Part shown: positions 35,208 to 47,107 of the stretch, one piece after another | How the letters are laid out: each line of letters opens with the position of its first letter | How positions within the stretch are numbered: position 1 is the stretch's first letter | Origin: Tretioscincus oriximinensis | Taxonomy: Eukaryota > Chordata > Lepidosauria > Squamata > Gymnophthalmidae | Direction of reading: 5' to 3' | Assembly: GCA_022410635.1 (NCBI GenBank) | Contig: JAJVDF010000357.1 | Location: 141,893-205,892, forward strand | Length of the DNA stretch: 64,000 nucleotides | Notes under the pieces: generated by a model | Databases searched by the model: none | The model's input: the letters and a program-made list of their open reading frames with translations, nothing else | What the model was told of the DNA's origin: nothing | Translations under genes and position numbers: made by a program

Positions 35208-38200
35208 ATGAGCTACCATTTACTCCTCTATGGACTATCAGCTTTGGGGATCTATGCCGTGACATCCTACTACCTGAGAAAAAAGCCGCATCTGCTCCAC
35301 AAGCCACACAGATTNCCTGTACAATGCCGACATGCTTCCCATCGGGGTGGTGAGTTNTGTTGGACAATGAGCCCAGGAGGGAGCAAGGGGGGCGTTATAT
35401 GGCTTCAGAGGGAAGGTAGCTAGGAGGAATTGCTTTGAGTTTAAATTTTTGTTTCTTTCCCCTTCTGACAAGTCACATTATTTGTTTCCTTGGGCCCAAA
35501 GTCTCCATGTTTGGACTGTCACATTCCTAGAGCACAAAAACAAGTTACTTGGTGTCTCTTGGAAGATAAACTCAGTATTTGGTTTCTTAGTATCTTCCTT
35601 ATCCTTCCCAGGTTCTGGAGAACGAATTGAGAATACTATGGAAGCCTTCAACCAGTGAGTATTGCTCTAACCACCATCCTCCCCTACCTTGGCTCAGCCT
35701 GTCTCAATGTCTATTTTTTGCTGATCTTTCTCTCCACTTCCCTAGTGCCCTGAGCCAAGGGACTAATCTCATGGAGACAGATTGTTACCTGACAAAAGAC
35801 AAGATTGTGGTCTTGTCCCATGACAATAATTTGGAATTCGAAACAGGACACAACATTCTAATCAGCGAGACAGACTATGTGGTAAGGTTTAAGAGCATNT
35901 CCTTCATGAAAACAGGCAACAGCGACTGGGCCTCTTCAGCCTTGAAAGACGGTGTCTAAGAGATTATCTGATTGAAGTATATAAAATCATTCATGGGGCG
36001 GATAAGGGGAAAAGAGAAAAACTNTTTTTTTAATCACACAACACTGAGACCAGAAGGTATTCTTTGAAACTGATAGGCAGAAGAGTGAGGACAGACAAAG
36101 GAAAGGATTTTTTTCACTCAGAGGGTCATTGGTCTGTGGAATTTACTTCCAGAAGAGGTGGTGGTAGCAAATACCCTGGATAGCTTTAAGACAGGATTAG
36201 ACAAGTTCATCAATGCCAAGGGTATATATAGCTATTAGGATGNAATCTCTTCAAATTGCTTCTGGGATGGAGGATCAGGCAGTATTTCTGAAATATCATT
36301 TGCAGGGAGTCAAAATTGTGGAGTGTATTATGCCTTCTTCTGCTTGAGACTGACCAGGTATAAATAGTGGGCCACTGTTTGAGGCAGAGTGCTGGACAAG
36401 ATGGGCTCTGGCCTCATTCAGCAGGGCTCCTCTTATGCCCTTATGGCTCTTAACTGAACATAGTTGGTATGGTGTAGGGCTGAATATCATAGATGAAGGT
36501 GCTACCCAACTATAAACGTTTTGAGAGGAATCTNATCATCTGGACTCCTTCTAATGAATGAGTTTGGAATTCCAATNAAATTCCATTTCAGGCAAGGGAT
36601 TGACACCAACACTTCTTTGGTCACTCTAAGGGATGGTTTCTATTGAGAATAGGGTGAGGGGTGCAGCCCTATTGGTTCTTCTTAATCTCTCAGTGGCTTA
36701 TGGCACCATTGACCATAGTATCCTGCTGGAGGGTTCCTGGGAATTGGAACTTGAAGGCACTGTTTAGTGGTGGTTTTCCTCCTCTCTCAAGTGTAGGCTC
36801 CAAAGATTAGCAACAGGGAATGTACATGTTTATCTAGGAACTCCCATGCCGAGTTCTTCTAAATTCAGGTATGCAACCAATGATATTTAAGAACCATATA
36901 GAGCAACTGGAAGAGTTCGTCCAGACTTTCGGTATGAGGCGGCATCAGTACATTAACGTTACCCATCTCTGTCTCTCGATTTCTTCTTAAGGAAGGCATT
37001 CAGGTGCTTGATGGTTCAATGGGGTAGCCAGCTTTCAGGCTTGGTAATGGTTTCAGGGGTTTCCTAACTCAGAATCATGTAAATCTACCTCTATTTAGCT
37101 ATCGAATGGAGGCTGCATCATAATGAACTAATTAACACTATACTGAGCTGCGGAACCCGCTCCCCGTGCCTCATGTCTCCCCAAAATAACTTTAATAATT
37201 TATCAGCAGTAATTCTATTTGTGTCATAACAGGATCTTGCACCATATAAGAATTCTCTGCAGTAATTCTATTTGTGTCATAACAGGATCTTCCACCGTAT
37301 AAGAATTCTCTGGAAGTGTATTTTTCCCCAGGTGAGTGGGACATAATGGTGCATGGGGCCAAAGGCTGTTGGGATACAAGGATTAGAGGACAGTATGGGT
37401 GGAGAGGGTCTAAAGCAAACCTGTCCACAGATTGCTTTGTTGTTGGACTACACTCAGCCATGACCAATGCTTGGTTTAACTGCATGGCTCCCTTATACAG
37501 TTTTCTTGGCAGAAATATAGAAGTNGTTTGATACTGCCTATTTCTGGAAATAGATGAGCTACCGATCCTCTGCTTTCCAGGCATTCAGCTCTGCCACTGA
37601 GCTACACTTATTCCTATAGGTCGCTACTCTCATGGCAAAGATCGCCGNATTCTACGCCTGGAGGAACTTTTCCAGAAATTCCCAGAAGTGCCAATTAATC
37701 TTGACATTGAACAGGATAATGATGAACTCATACAAAAAGTAAGAACTCGTCTCCCCTTACCGTGCAATCATTCATAGTTAGTCTTGTTTTATATTTAACT
37801 ACTGGAAAACCTGCAAAAATGCAGACTTGGGAAGGCAAGAGGTGGAAGAGGGAGCTGGCAGCAGAGGTGGCAGGTGGGCTGCCGCAGTGCTCTTGGGGGT
37901 GGGTGGTTACACGGTGTTGGAAGCGTGAAGAGGATTTGGGCCATATGCTAGAGGCTGCCCTCTCTGCCATGTTGAGTGGCTGGCCGGACAGCCTACGGCA
38001 CTGGTACCACAAGTGCACATGCAGAGTCCAANGTTCCAAGCCCTGCTGTTGTTCCATAAAGAGAAATGGAGGTATGTTGGACATATCAATGCACATCTTA
38101 TTAATGATAGATTTTTTTTTTGTCCAGCCTTGCTTTTTTCAAAATCTGCCAATTCCTTCTTATGCTCCATAACCTTCAGCTTCTGGGAAAAATGGAACAA

Positions 38201-41200
38201 TAAAAATAGGGTTTCTAGCAGTTCTTTAAATTAATTAAATGCCATAAATTTTCTCTTTACCTGTCTTGTTTGGTTGTTGTTATTGACTCAAGGCCAGCTC
38301 CTGNCAATTAAGGGCACCTCCATGAACATCTCTATCATGGTAGAGATACAAAGGTGTTTTGTTATTACCTTATTCAGACGAGAGACTGAAAATTCATGCT
38401 CTGTTTTCAAGGCAATTTTCTCTAAAATTGACTTATAGAAACTCTTACTTTGGGTGAAGAAATGTAACTTCTCAATGTCACTTAGAAGCAGCTTAGTTAA
38501 TATGCTTANTTTTAAACCTTCTTCGGTCCTTAGTTAGGTGTTTAATCCAGGGGATTTTTCTGGACCAAAACAGAAAAAAATGGATTAATTTTATTCTTCA
38601 GAAATGAAGAAGACTCAAANTATAGGTGTGACCAAGGTCCTAGAAATATATTGCTATACTATTTGCATTAGGTTAGTCCCACACAGCCATTTTCCTTCCC
38701 CTTTCCTCAACCCTATGGATGAACAGATTCATTGTGTTTTAATATTCCATGAGCTTTGACCTTTTTGTTACCCCTTGATTAAATAGGTTCATTTTGGCAA
38801 TACATTTGTTTCTAAATATTCCAAAATGTTCCTCCAAATACATTATGCATCAACAAGGGAATAAGATCCTTTGAAAGTGATTTCCATGTTTATACTTCAC
38901 AAAATAAAATGGGTGTCCTCAGATCTGACATAAACCTGAATACATTTTAGTCCTGTTTGTAAGTAGGGTGGTGGTAGCTATTAGTGGTGGACTATTAAGA
39001 CAGTAAGATGAGAAAATAGTCTCTATCCAGATTAAACCTGTGTCAACCTGCAGCCAAGATTTATAATAATCTTATAATTATCTAATGCAATTGTTCCGTG
39101 GTACAATGGTTCTCTGAATTTTTTTCCATCACTTCACTTAGGTAGCAGATCTTGTTCGACAATACAAACGCTCCCACATCAGCATCTGGGCTTCCTTTAA
39201 AGACAAAATATTGAAGAAATGCCATGCAGCNGTATGTATCAACCCATTTTCCCTTTCACAATAATTATTTTATTTATTTATTTGTTTACATTTATTAGTC
39301 ACCCTTCCCTGGAGGGCTCAGGGCAACATACAACATTTAAAACATTAAAATATATAAAAACACATATCAAAACTGTAAAACATCATACTGGAACTATAAA
39401 ACCATTACTCCAAGGGGTCTCTTCCCACCCCACCTTCCCTGGGTTAAGTAGTGTGTAAATGTGCATGGGTGATATAGGCTTCATTCAAGGGAATGCCTGG
39501 TGGAACAGCTCTGCCTTACAGGCTCTGCAGAAGGTTAGTNGGTCGTGCAGGGCACGTATACCAGGGGGCAGGGCATTCCACCAAGTGNGGCCGATTACAG
39601 AGAAGGCCCGTTCCCTTGAGGAGGCCAGTTGCNCTATTTTGAGGCCNGGTATTTCCAGCAAATCGGCCCGAGAGGATCTCGGGCTGCGCTGGGGTCGGTA
39701 CCGGGTAATCCGGTCATGGAGATATACAGGTCCCAGGCCATGTAAAGCCTTAAAGGTCAAAACCAGAACCTTAAACTTGACTCGGAATTCTACTGGTAAC
39801 CAATGTAGATCTCGAAAGGTGGAGGTGATAGGTTCCCTTGGCGAGGCCCCGGTTAAGAGCCTNGCCGCTGCGTTTTGTACCAGTTTCAGCTTCCGGATCA
39901 AGCGTAGGGCGAGACCAGCATAGAGCNAGTTGCAGTAATCTAATCTAGAGGTGACCGTGGCATGAATTACCGTTGCCAAGTCATTTTTAGGAGGTATGGG
40001 GCTAGCTGCTTGAGAATTAGATTCTCAGAAAGGCCACTNGATACAGGTAGTAAGAAAAATAGTATAATCTTACTGAATCAAGTTTTCAGAAGAGTGTATA
40101 AGTCTTCCTAGCCCCACAGTATTTATTTAATACTAGTGGAGAAGATTGCATATGTGTTTGCCAGTGTACTGCTGCATGGTATATGGGCAGTGCGTGACAG
40201 NAGAGCGGGGGTAGAACATTCCACCACCATGTAAGGCACTTAATTGACTTTTCNCCACAAATTAAATGTTCTCTGTGGCTTCTTATTATAATACATTGTG
40301 ANTTAAAGGACGTGGCCCTGAGAAGATAAATGTCTTTTTCTTGAATGAGTATCTGGATCTTTCACAAAACGTAATGTGGCCAAATCAACAAACTCTGGGG
40401 AACAAGGCCTCAGTCAAAGGATTTGGGATGTCACATGTAATCCATACAGCAGTGGTTTGGAAAACAACAAAGTGAATGTAAATTCACTTTGCTGTTTTCC
40501 CTCCTTCCCAGACCCTTTTTCAGCCCTGTTTTAGTGGACTGTAACAGGGCAGGGAAGGAATGGAAAGTACACAGGGGACTTGCTGAGCAAGTGCAGGTGG
40601 CGCGACTTAAAAGAAAATCCCTGGTTTTGTGCAAGTTTTCACTTGCATAAAACAAGGGCNGGCCATTCTTGGAGGTTTTCTGACTCCTAGCAGAGCCACA
40701 ATCAACCCAAGGATCAGTGTCCATGACAGCGAGGGAGATCTTTGTGGATGCAAAGTCAGCAAGAATGGCAGGAGATCATTGCCAGGGGCTGCTATCCTTG
40801 TGGGTGCTTCTGGCTTCGTTAGGAGCCATACGATCATCAAGCGAGCCACGGATCAATCAGCTAATACTGCTTGGCANGGCATGGCAAATCAGTGCCGGTA
40901 CAGGTTAATACAGATTGTGTTTTGACCTGAACTTATGACAGTTTTGTGAGTGAACTTCGCTTAGATGCTGTACAGCTGTGCAAACAGTCTTTGGCCNAAA
41001 TGTTTCCTGTTTTAAGTAAATGGGAAATGGATGCAGCCAGAGCACAGACAAATAGCTTTCATGCCCGTTTTTCCACTAATGAGAACATAACCTAGGAGTC
41101 TGACATAAACATACTCAAACTCAAGGAAATACAAGGACTCACATGGCGACTCCCAGAACTTCTGAACGTTCTCCAAACTATAAGATGTAGAAGTTACAAT

Positions 41201-44200
41201 TCCTCTCACTGCATGCTGGAAACATGTTTCTCTTCTACACACCCATTCTTCCAGAANCCCAAGATGCCTTATGTGTTCTCTACGAAACGTACTTTCATAC
41301 TGTTTCTTCTCTACTACCTGGGACTCTTGCCTTTCATACCGCTGAAAGAATCCTTCCTTGAATTTGTGTTGCCATCCATCATAAACAGGTAATGACTTGG
41401 GAGAGGACAGAGTATGATACCTTGAAAAGAAATTAGCTGGACAGAGTGGAGTTTATTGTATTCAGAAGAGGCAGTTTCCAGGGTGTGACCTGACAAAGCA
41501 AGGGACACTGGGACCCCTGGCTTCTGGCTCAGCTGCCAGTCTGAGATGATGTGGGCTACAGCATCCCTTGTTCTGCCACGTCACCAGAAACTATGTTTGA
41601 CTTAAGCGAATACATCACTTTTGGCTCAGCCACTACTGAGAAACTGTGGGCTACAACTGTGATCCATCAGCACCAAGGTAATGTGGAAGATTTAACTGAA
41701 GTAGACAGAATTAAGAATCGTGCACATTCAAGAACCTCATAGAGTATGAGTATCTCGTATCTTGTGAAGCACTGTTATCTCCCAGATCCAGTCACATGGC
41801 TCCCCCCCCCCAGCCCTGGAAACGACATCAACAAGATGTCATTCCCTGAACCAGGAACCGTAAGTACAAAAAATTGTCTACATTGAGTACAGGAACCGCC
41901 GCTGGAGGTAATCACCATAGACTTGTACCTATGTGAATGGGAATTTCGGGCATGCATGCAAGGACATCAAGTTGCTCCCATAGGGAGGGAGAATAAAAGG
42001 GTGAGGGGGGGAGAAGGCAAAGGCTCCATTACTTCACTTCCTAACCTGTGCTCATCAAGGTAAAAAAGTCTATGAGCCAACTACTATAATTCAGTTATCC
42101 ACTAAGCCATCACTTGGTCTTCCCCTTTGTCCCTTCCCCTACATTTGCTTTTAGAACAGAAGTCCAGTATACTGCACTTGTTTATGTATTCTATATGTAA
42201 ATCTGTGATCCTTTAAAAAGTGTGTGGAGGCAAAGGCAGGGAATAATGTTTCTCAGTGATTTGCTAAACTGGTTGCTTTTTGTTTTTAAATATAATTACA
42301 GAAACTATTTTCCTGTCAAAAAAGGTTTTTTTGGTGCACTGTTGGCTAAACTTACCACCAAGTGAGTGACCATTACTATTTACTGGTTNAATTCTTTAAA
42401 AACAAGACCTTTTTTTTCCTTCTTTTTCCCATTTTTCCTTCCTTCTGAAATCTGTTTATTCAGGCTGTGACCAAACAGCACAAGACATAAGGCAGCAGTA
42501 GTAATTTTACACATGATTTTAAATAGTCTTCAGTCCTGAAGAATAGAACTAAAATCAGAAAAAAGGGTTTGAACAGGTATTTTTGGTTTTCAATTCCATT
42601 TAAAACCTATTCTTCTGGATTAAGTCCCATTCCTCAAGACAGAGGATGGTTCAAAGGCCTGTGTGTGACCATGATCCAGGATTATCCATGACAATTTATT
42701 TATTTATTTATTTAAAAGATTTTTACCCCGCCCTTCCCCCCGAAGGTGTCCAGCATAGCTCCAGGATATAGAGGTGAAATCCTAGATTATTATTATTATG
42801 GGGGGGGAGGGGAAAAGAGACTTTAAACGTGGGTTTTTCCAAAAATAGCAATGCTGCTTACTTTGTCTGGTCACCTGCTCCTGAGTTCCCTCGTATTGAA
42901 CCGGGCTGAAAATATCCACAGCACAAGTACAATGGGCACCACATGTGCATATCCAGGGAGGACCATAATGTAGCAGAGGGAAGCAAAAGGGGCACTTGCC
43001 ATGGTCAGCAAGCTGAAGAGAGACATAAAAAGANAGCCAGTTTGGTGTAGTGGTTGAGTGTTGGCCTTGTACCTGGTAGTCTCCCAGTTCGATTCCCCAC
43101 TCCTCCACGAAAGCCAGCTGGGTGATCTTGGACCAGTGACAGTTCTTTGACCTCTCAACCTCACCTACTCTGCAGGGTGTCTGTTGTGGAGAAAGCAACA
43201 AAAGCTATGTGCGCCACCCTATGGTTGGCCGCCCTGAGACCTTCGAGTATAGGGCAGGATACAAGTACAAATAAATAAATAAATAAATAAAAATGGCTGC
43301 TGGACCATTCTAATCCATAGGAGAGGGTGCACTAGAATTAATGTTTGCCCTGGGTTACACAAAACCTAGCTATAGTCTTGCTTCTAGGCAGGGGTCTTGA
43401 GCTCTTGGAGACTAACGGGAGACATGTTTATGAAAGCTCATGCCATCTACCTTTCTCCTGAAATTGCTTCCAGATAATTTGTGCCACCAGACTACTCAGA
43501 AATGACCAGCAAGGTACCAATGGAACAAGTATCAGACAGTTAAAGATTTACCCTTCCCCACCAATTTTGNTTTGCCATCTAGTCAGGACGGCAAAAGATA
43601 ATTCCAAGATTTAAGCACAATCCCATATTTTAATCGCTCCATATGATGGCAGTCACACTGTTCAGGAGGAGGAGAATGGATCTCCTAGCATCCTCCGTAA
43701 GAAGCTCCATTCATCTCCATCCTCATACTATATCTGAATCCTTCCCTCCCTTGGGGTTTCTAAAACATCAGTCTAAAGCCTGATCCACACATCTCTTATA
43801 TTTCACAATAAAGCACTGGGTGGACTGGTTTATTCTGAAATATCCATGCTTTATTGTGAAATATAGTGGAATAAATAAAGTGTAGAGCAGGCCTCTGTCT
43901 AAGTCTCTTTCAGGATTCTGCAGCAAACAGATGATTAAACAATAGTTACCCACGCACTTTTCAAANTTTTGTATTCTCCCTGTTATTTCTCAATCACAGA
44001 CTGACCATGAGGAGAAAACTTTTCAAGCATCTGGAGGATAGAGGGATACAGGTAAGATTGAAGACAGAGTCTGTATCTACATGTGGGTTTTTGCATGATT
44101 AAGGGGGATTTGCCTCACTGTGGGGATTCAGTAGTGCTAGAAAGGGCTGTGATTATGCTTTTTCTTGCTACTACTGTATTTTTATGCATCTTTCACAGCA

Positions 44201-44832
44201 TGATGTTCTGCCTTTGTGCCATCAAAGCTCCATCTGGAGATTGTCTTTGGGATCTGTTGAGACCTCCAATCTGACCCATCAGTGGGAGCAGATGCTAAGA
44301 AAGCAATCAGTTGCTTTTTCCAGTCAAATTTATACTGAAAAGAGCAACAGTGTAATTTAGAAGTCCCACCTGCAGGCTCACAAAAGCTTAAAANTTAGTA
44401 TTTCCCCTTGAATTCCCCTGCCTGTTAACAAGGGAAGNTTAACAATTAATAACAGAACAGCCAATCACAAGTTAGGATTTATGGTAGGTTTACCTGGGAA
44501 ATATAGGCAAATACTTAGTTCACTTCCCATAAAGAAACACATGANGTTCTAGCAATATCCTGACAATGATTAATGACTGTGTAAATAAATGATTTGTTGG
44601 AAGGTGATAGGGGAATTTTGTTGTGGAACTGGTGTAAATGCATTATATTTTAATCAGTTGTTCCTGTCTCTCTCTTTTTCCCACATGGCCTGTGCAGATT
44701 ATTCTTTGGGTTTTAAATGAAGATCGAGATTTTGAAGAAGCCCTCAGTTATGGGGTTACTGGAGTCATGACAGATTATCCCACTTGCCTACGGAAGTATC
44801 TAGATGATCATCCACCTGTTTTCAGTAAATGA
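35208..44832 (+). CDS. GDPD3: Glycerophosphodiester phosphodiesterase, GDPD3-type, copy B (10 exons, altered active site)
   Basis: Tandem paralogue of the upstream copy. Exons: 35208-35349, 35612-35654, 35746-35881, 37286-37331, 37620-37738, 39142-39231, 41255-41388, 42302-42361, 44000-44051, 44698-44832. Every exon has the same length as in copy A and the frame is open through 318 codons. Four bases are undetermined (35315, 37649, 39231, 41257); two of these affect the residue (F/L at one, N/K at the other). H45, E72, D74 and H87 are kept, although LELD has become METD. The stretch matching INIEVK reads INLDIE, so the conserved active-site Lys at 153 is Glu. The last exon matches copy A at 35 of 44 residues. 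The exon 4 acceptor is duplicated; use of the upstream acceptor would give an early stop. It could be an active, substrate-shifted or decaying enzyme. The intact frame over 10 exons argues against an old pseudogene. It shares about 550 bp of 5' flank with copy A. Confidence 0.9.
35935..36444 (+). mobile_element. CR1-like LINE 3' part, intron 3 of GDPD3 copy B
   Basis: GCCTCTTCAGCCTTGAAAGA, GATTGAAGTATATAAAATCA and TTAAGACAGGATTAGACAAG, then GGACAAGATGGGCTCTGGCC and CCTCTTATGCCCTTATGG: RT C-terminus through the 3' end. Confidence 0.75.
37207..37312 (+). repeat. 53-bp tandem duplication across the exon 4 acceptor of GDPD3 copy B
   Basis: Two adjacent 53-bp units (37207-37259 and 37260-37312) differ at two bases. 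Each holds the end of intron 3, an AG acceptor and the first part of exon 4. The second unit runs on into the full exon and gives a 46-nt exon as in copy A. The first unit has an intact acceptor at 37231-37232 but reads into TAA at 37263-37265. Confidence 0.93.
39255..40030 (-). mobile_element. L2-like LINE, 3' part with reverse-transcriptase C-terminus, intron 6 of GDPD3 copy B
   Basis: The minus strand at 39485-39979 is open for about 164 codons with hallmark stretches TSRLDYCN, LVQNAA, LHWLPVEFRVKFKVLVLTFK, ALHGLGPVYL and WWNALPPGIR. The 3' end (39255-39300, TTATTTATTTG in plus orientation) has the ATTT-type tail. It begins 24 bases after the exon 6 donor. Open length suggests a fairly recent insertion. 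Confidence 0.85.
43034..43293 (+). mobile_element. tRNA-derived SINE with AAAT tail, full length, intron 8 of GDPD3 copy B
   Basis: Head AGCCAGTTTGGTGTAGTGG (A box) and CAGTTCGATTCCCCACTCC (B box). Body AGAAAGCAACAAAAGCTATG, end GGCAGGATACAAGTACAAAT with (AAAT)n. Similar to Sauria-type tRNA SINEs with an L2-like tail. Confidence 0.88.
43797..43865. repeat. Perfect 19-bp inverted repeat, MITE-like, intron 8 of GDPD3 copy B
   Basis: Arms 43797-43815 (TATATTTCACAATAAAGCA) and 43847-43865 match exactly, with a 31-base loop between them. Confidence 0.6.
44095..44515 (+). repeat. Unclassified dispersed repeat, copy 2, intron 9 of GDPD3 copy B
   Basis: Counterpart of 11995-12400, with TTTTTCTTGCTACTACTG, CAGTCAAATTTATACTG, GAATTCCCCTGCCTGTTAAC and GAAATATAGGCAAATAC. 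Copy A has no equivalent in intron 9, so it inserted after the gene duplication or was lost there. Confidence 0.5.
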
Positions 44833-44945
44833 TCCACAATACACGAACAGGAGATTAAAGAAACTGGGATCATTTTNGGGGGGGGCAGGGGAAGGAAAAA
44901 TCATGGGAGTGTCTAAGGGAAACAGTAAGATAAAACTATGAAACA

Positions 44946-44951
44946 AATAAA
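44946..44951 (+). terminator. Poly(A) signal of GDPD3 copy B
   Basis: Canonical AATAAA 114 bases after the stop codon, in the same local context as in copy A. The 3' UTR between stop and signal is short and alignable with that of copy A. Confidence 0.8.
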
Positions 44952-44959
44952 ATGTATTA

Positions 44960-46670
44960 TTTATTCTAATAAGTTNTGGTTTCACTGACTCAGTAACACA
45001 TTAGCTACAGTTCACACAGAAGGTTGAATAAGGGAGGAGAAAACCATTTGAATTTCACATTTACAACTTCTTTTGCTAATGAAGGAAAGCACAACTACTG
45101 AATTCACATCTATTATATAATTGCTGTAGTTCACAAGTAGAACAGTTGCCATTTTAATTCCCAGCCTCTCACCAGAAGTGACCAAGGACAAACCATTTTT
45201 ATATCTCTGTTTTAAAATGTCAAGTTTGTATTTCTGCTTTTAATTGTCAATTGCCCCGAGATCTTTTGGTATAAAGTGATATATAAGTTTAAATAAACAA
45301 ATATCTGCAGAGAAGATAGGGAAACAATAATTTAAAATTCTAAACTTTGTAAAGGGTGTGATAATCTTTAAATTCAAATTGCAAAAATCTCTGTGCTTGG
45401 GAATGTTTTTACTGTATTAAGCAATACCTGAAAGAAGNGAAGGGAAAGCCATTTCCTCAAGGCCAGGTTAAAGAGTTGCTGTTGCTGAACTACGGTTTCC
45501 ATTACACCTGCTATCATGCCAGAAGATTTCCCAGGGGAGTAAAGAAGAGGATGCAGTCAGTAGTCTCTGCAGGATTGGAGCCAAGAGAGCTGAGAGTTAG
45601 AATGGCTGGTGATTCAGAGGTTCTCCAGCCAGACCCCAACTGTGGGCTTACCAAGTTTTGGTAATAGATCAGGGGAGACAGAAGCAGGAGACAAAGCAAT
45701 AGACTGGCTGTAATAATAACAAGAACAACAACAATAATAAATCAAATCTAATACTTTATAATAAATCATATCAACAATAGACAGTTAAAATGTGAATATA
45801 CTAAAGCAGTTGCTAGAAGTATAATTTAATTACAGGGGGTGAGTTTGTATAGCATTCTGTGCTGTTGGCTAGCATGGCCAATAAAGGATAGGGACGGCAG
45901 CCATGATTAATTTTCTTTATAGTGATAAAAATAACAATCACAGGGCAGGTGGGATGAGCAACGCAGGGTGAGGAGCCCTTATGGTAGCAGGACTGAGGTG
46001 TTACAGCTATAAAAGATTATTGCTCTGGTGGGTGCAGGTTTACTATATAAGAGNAAAAGAGGCTGAGCTGTATGTTCTGAGATTGGTTCATGTAAATTTG
46101 TGCTCTAAAAAACCTGTGTTTGGTTCTGTTCTTTGGGGCTGGGTCCATGACAGCTGTGCCAATGGTAAGGTATAGAAGCAGTTGGGGATCGAATCTGGAG
46201 GTGGAACTGGGAGCCCAAGGGGGGGAGCCACAGGCAGGAAGAAGGTCCACTAAGAATGGGGAGAAGGCAAGGAGAATTTAGAAGGAGACTATATTGTGGC
46301 TCCCCTTCTCCTGCCAGCTTCTCCCATGCATGGCATCCCTTTGCCCTCTNCTACAACTATCCCATCTTTACAATGCAATTAGACCCACCCCTGGCAGAAG
46401 TATGGCCAGTGCATTTCTCTCTCTGTAAGTGCCCAGGTGACATCCTGAAGAAAGATTAAATTCTTGTGTGTGACCATCCGAAGGAAAAGCAGCTTATATT
46501 ACTTCTCCCTCCACCCCAGCCCCACTCTGAATATATTTAGCTATTGTATGGTTTTCAATTGCAAATAGCACNGTATCAACAAGAACAACCACTAACAAGT
46601 AACAGAATCCACAATTTGTTCCAATTGAAACTACAATATTTCAACACTTTCCTCTTGTATTGATACTTAA
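44960..46670. other. Downstream of GDPD3 copy B, no gene seen
   Basis: Includes an L2-like 3' tail at 45205-45305 (TGTCAATTGCCCCGAGATCT). The 62-codon frame at 45476 has no support. Confidence 0.45.
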
Positions 46671-46686
46671 CTCAATACAAGAAGCC

Positions 46687-47107
46687 GGGGCTGGAAGGAA
46701 AAACAAACTTGGACAATACAGATATGGTATGAGTATCTAGCGGAGTTTCTTTTATTTGATGCAATAAGGCAAAAAANATTAAGATTGATAGGTCAACTCC
46801 CAAAAGTAAGCTGGGAGATAAAATGGCAAAAGTTAATCTCATATGGTGTTGGGCACAATAATTGCGGAATTCTTTCACATGTTATTGCTATGCTTCTGGA
46901 TCAACGGCTATTTGTATAATCAATGTTATGATCTCAGTGGGTATCTCTCTCCTAGGGTGGGGGGGAGGGGGGGAACAAGATTTTCTCTGTGTTGTAAATA
47001 TTTTTCTTATGTATGTATGATTTCTTGTATTTCTTGTATGTTTCTTGTATGTTTTTTCCTTTTATGATATAATTGAATAAAAAATCAATATATANANAAA
47101 NAANAAT
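46687..47107 (+). mobile_element. L1-like LINE 3' end with 13-bp target duplication
   Basis: A truncated 3' end with A-rich tail (AATTGAATAAAAAATCAATA and N-rich A tract). It is flanked by AATACAAGAAGCC at 46674-46686 and 47108-47120. Confidence 0.8.

Noticed and set aside
37233..37262. Proximal exon 4 start of copy B as the true exon
   Set aside because: It reads into TAA after ten codons, while the distal acceptor gives the 46-nt exon matching copy A.
40431..40925. Coding exon between exons 6 and 7 of copy B
   Set aside because: Overlapping frames on both strands with undetermined bases and no conserved counterpart in copy A; exons 6 and 7 join directly in phase.
43051..43100. tRNA gene
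   Set aside because: A and B boxes are present but belong to a SINE head; no complete cloverleaf, and the same unit recurs at 4.1 and 28.4 kb.
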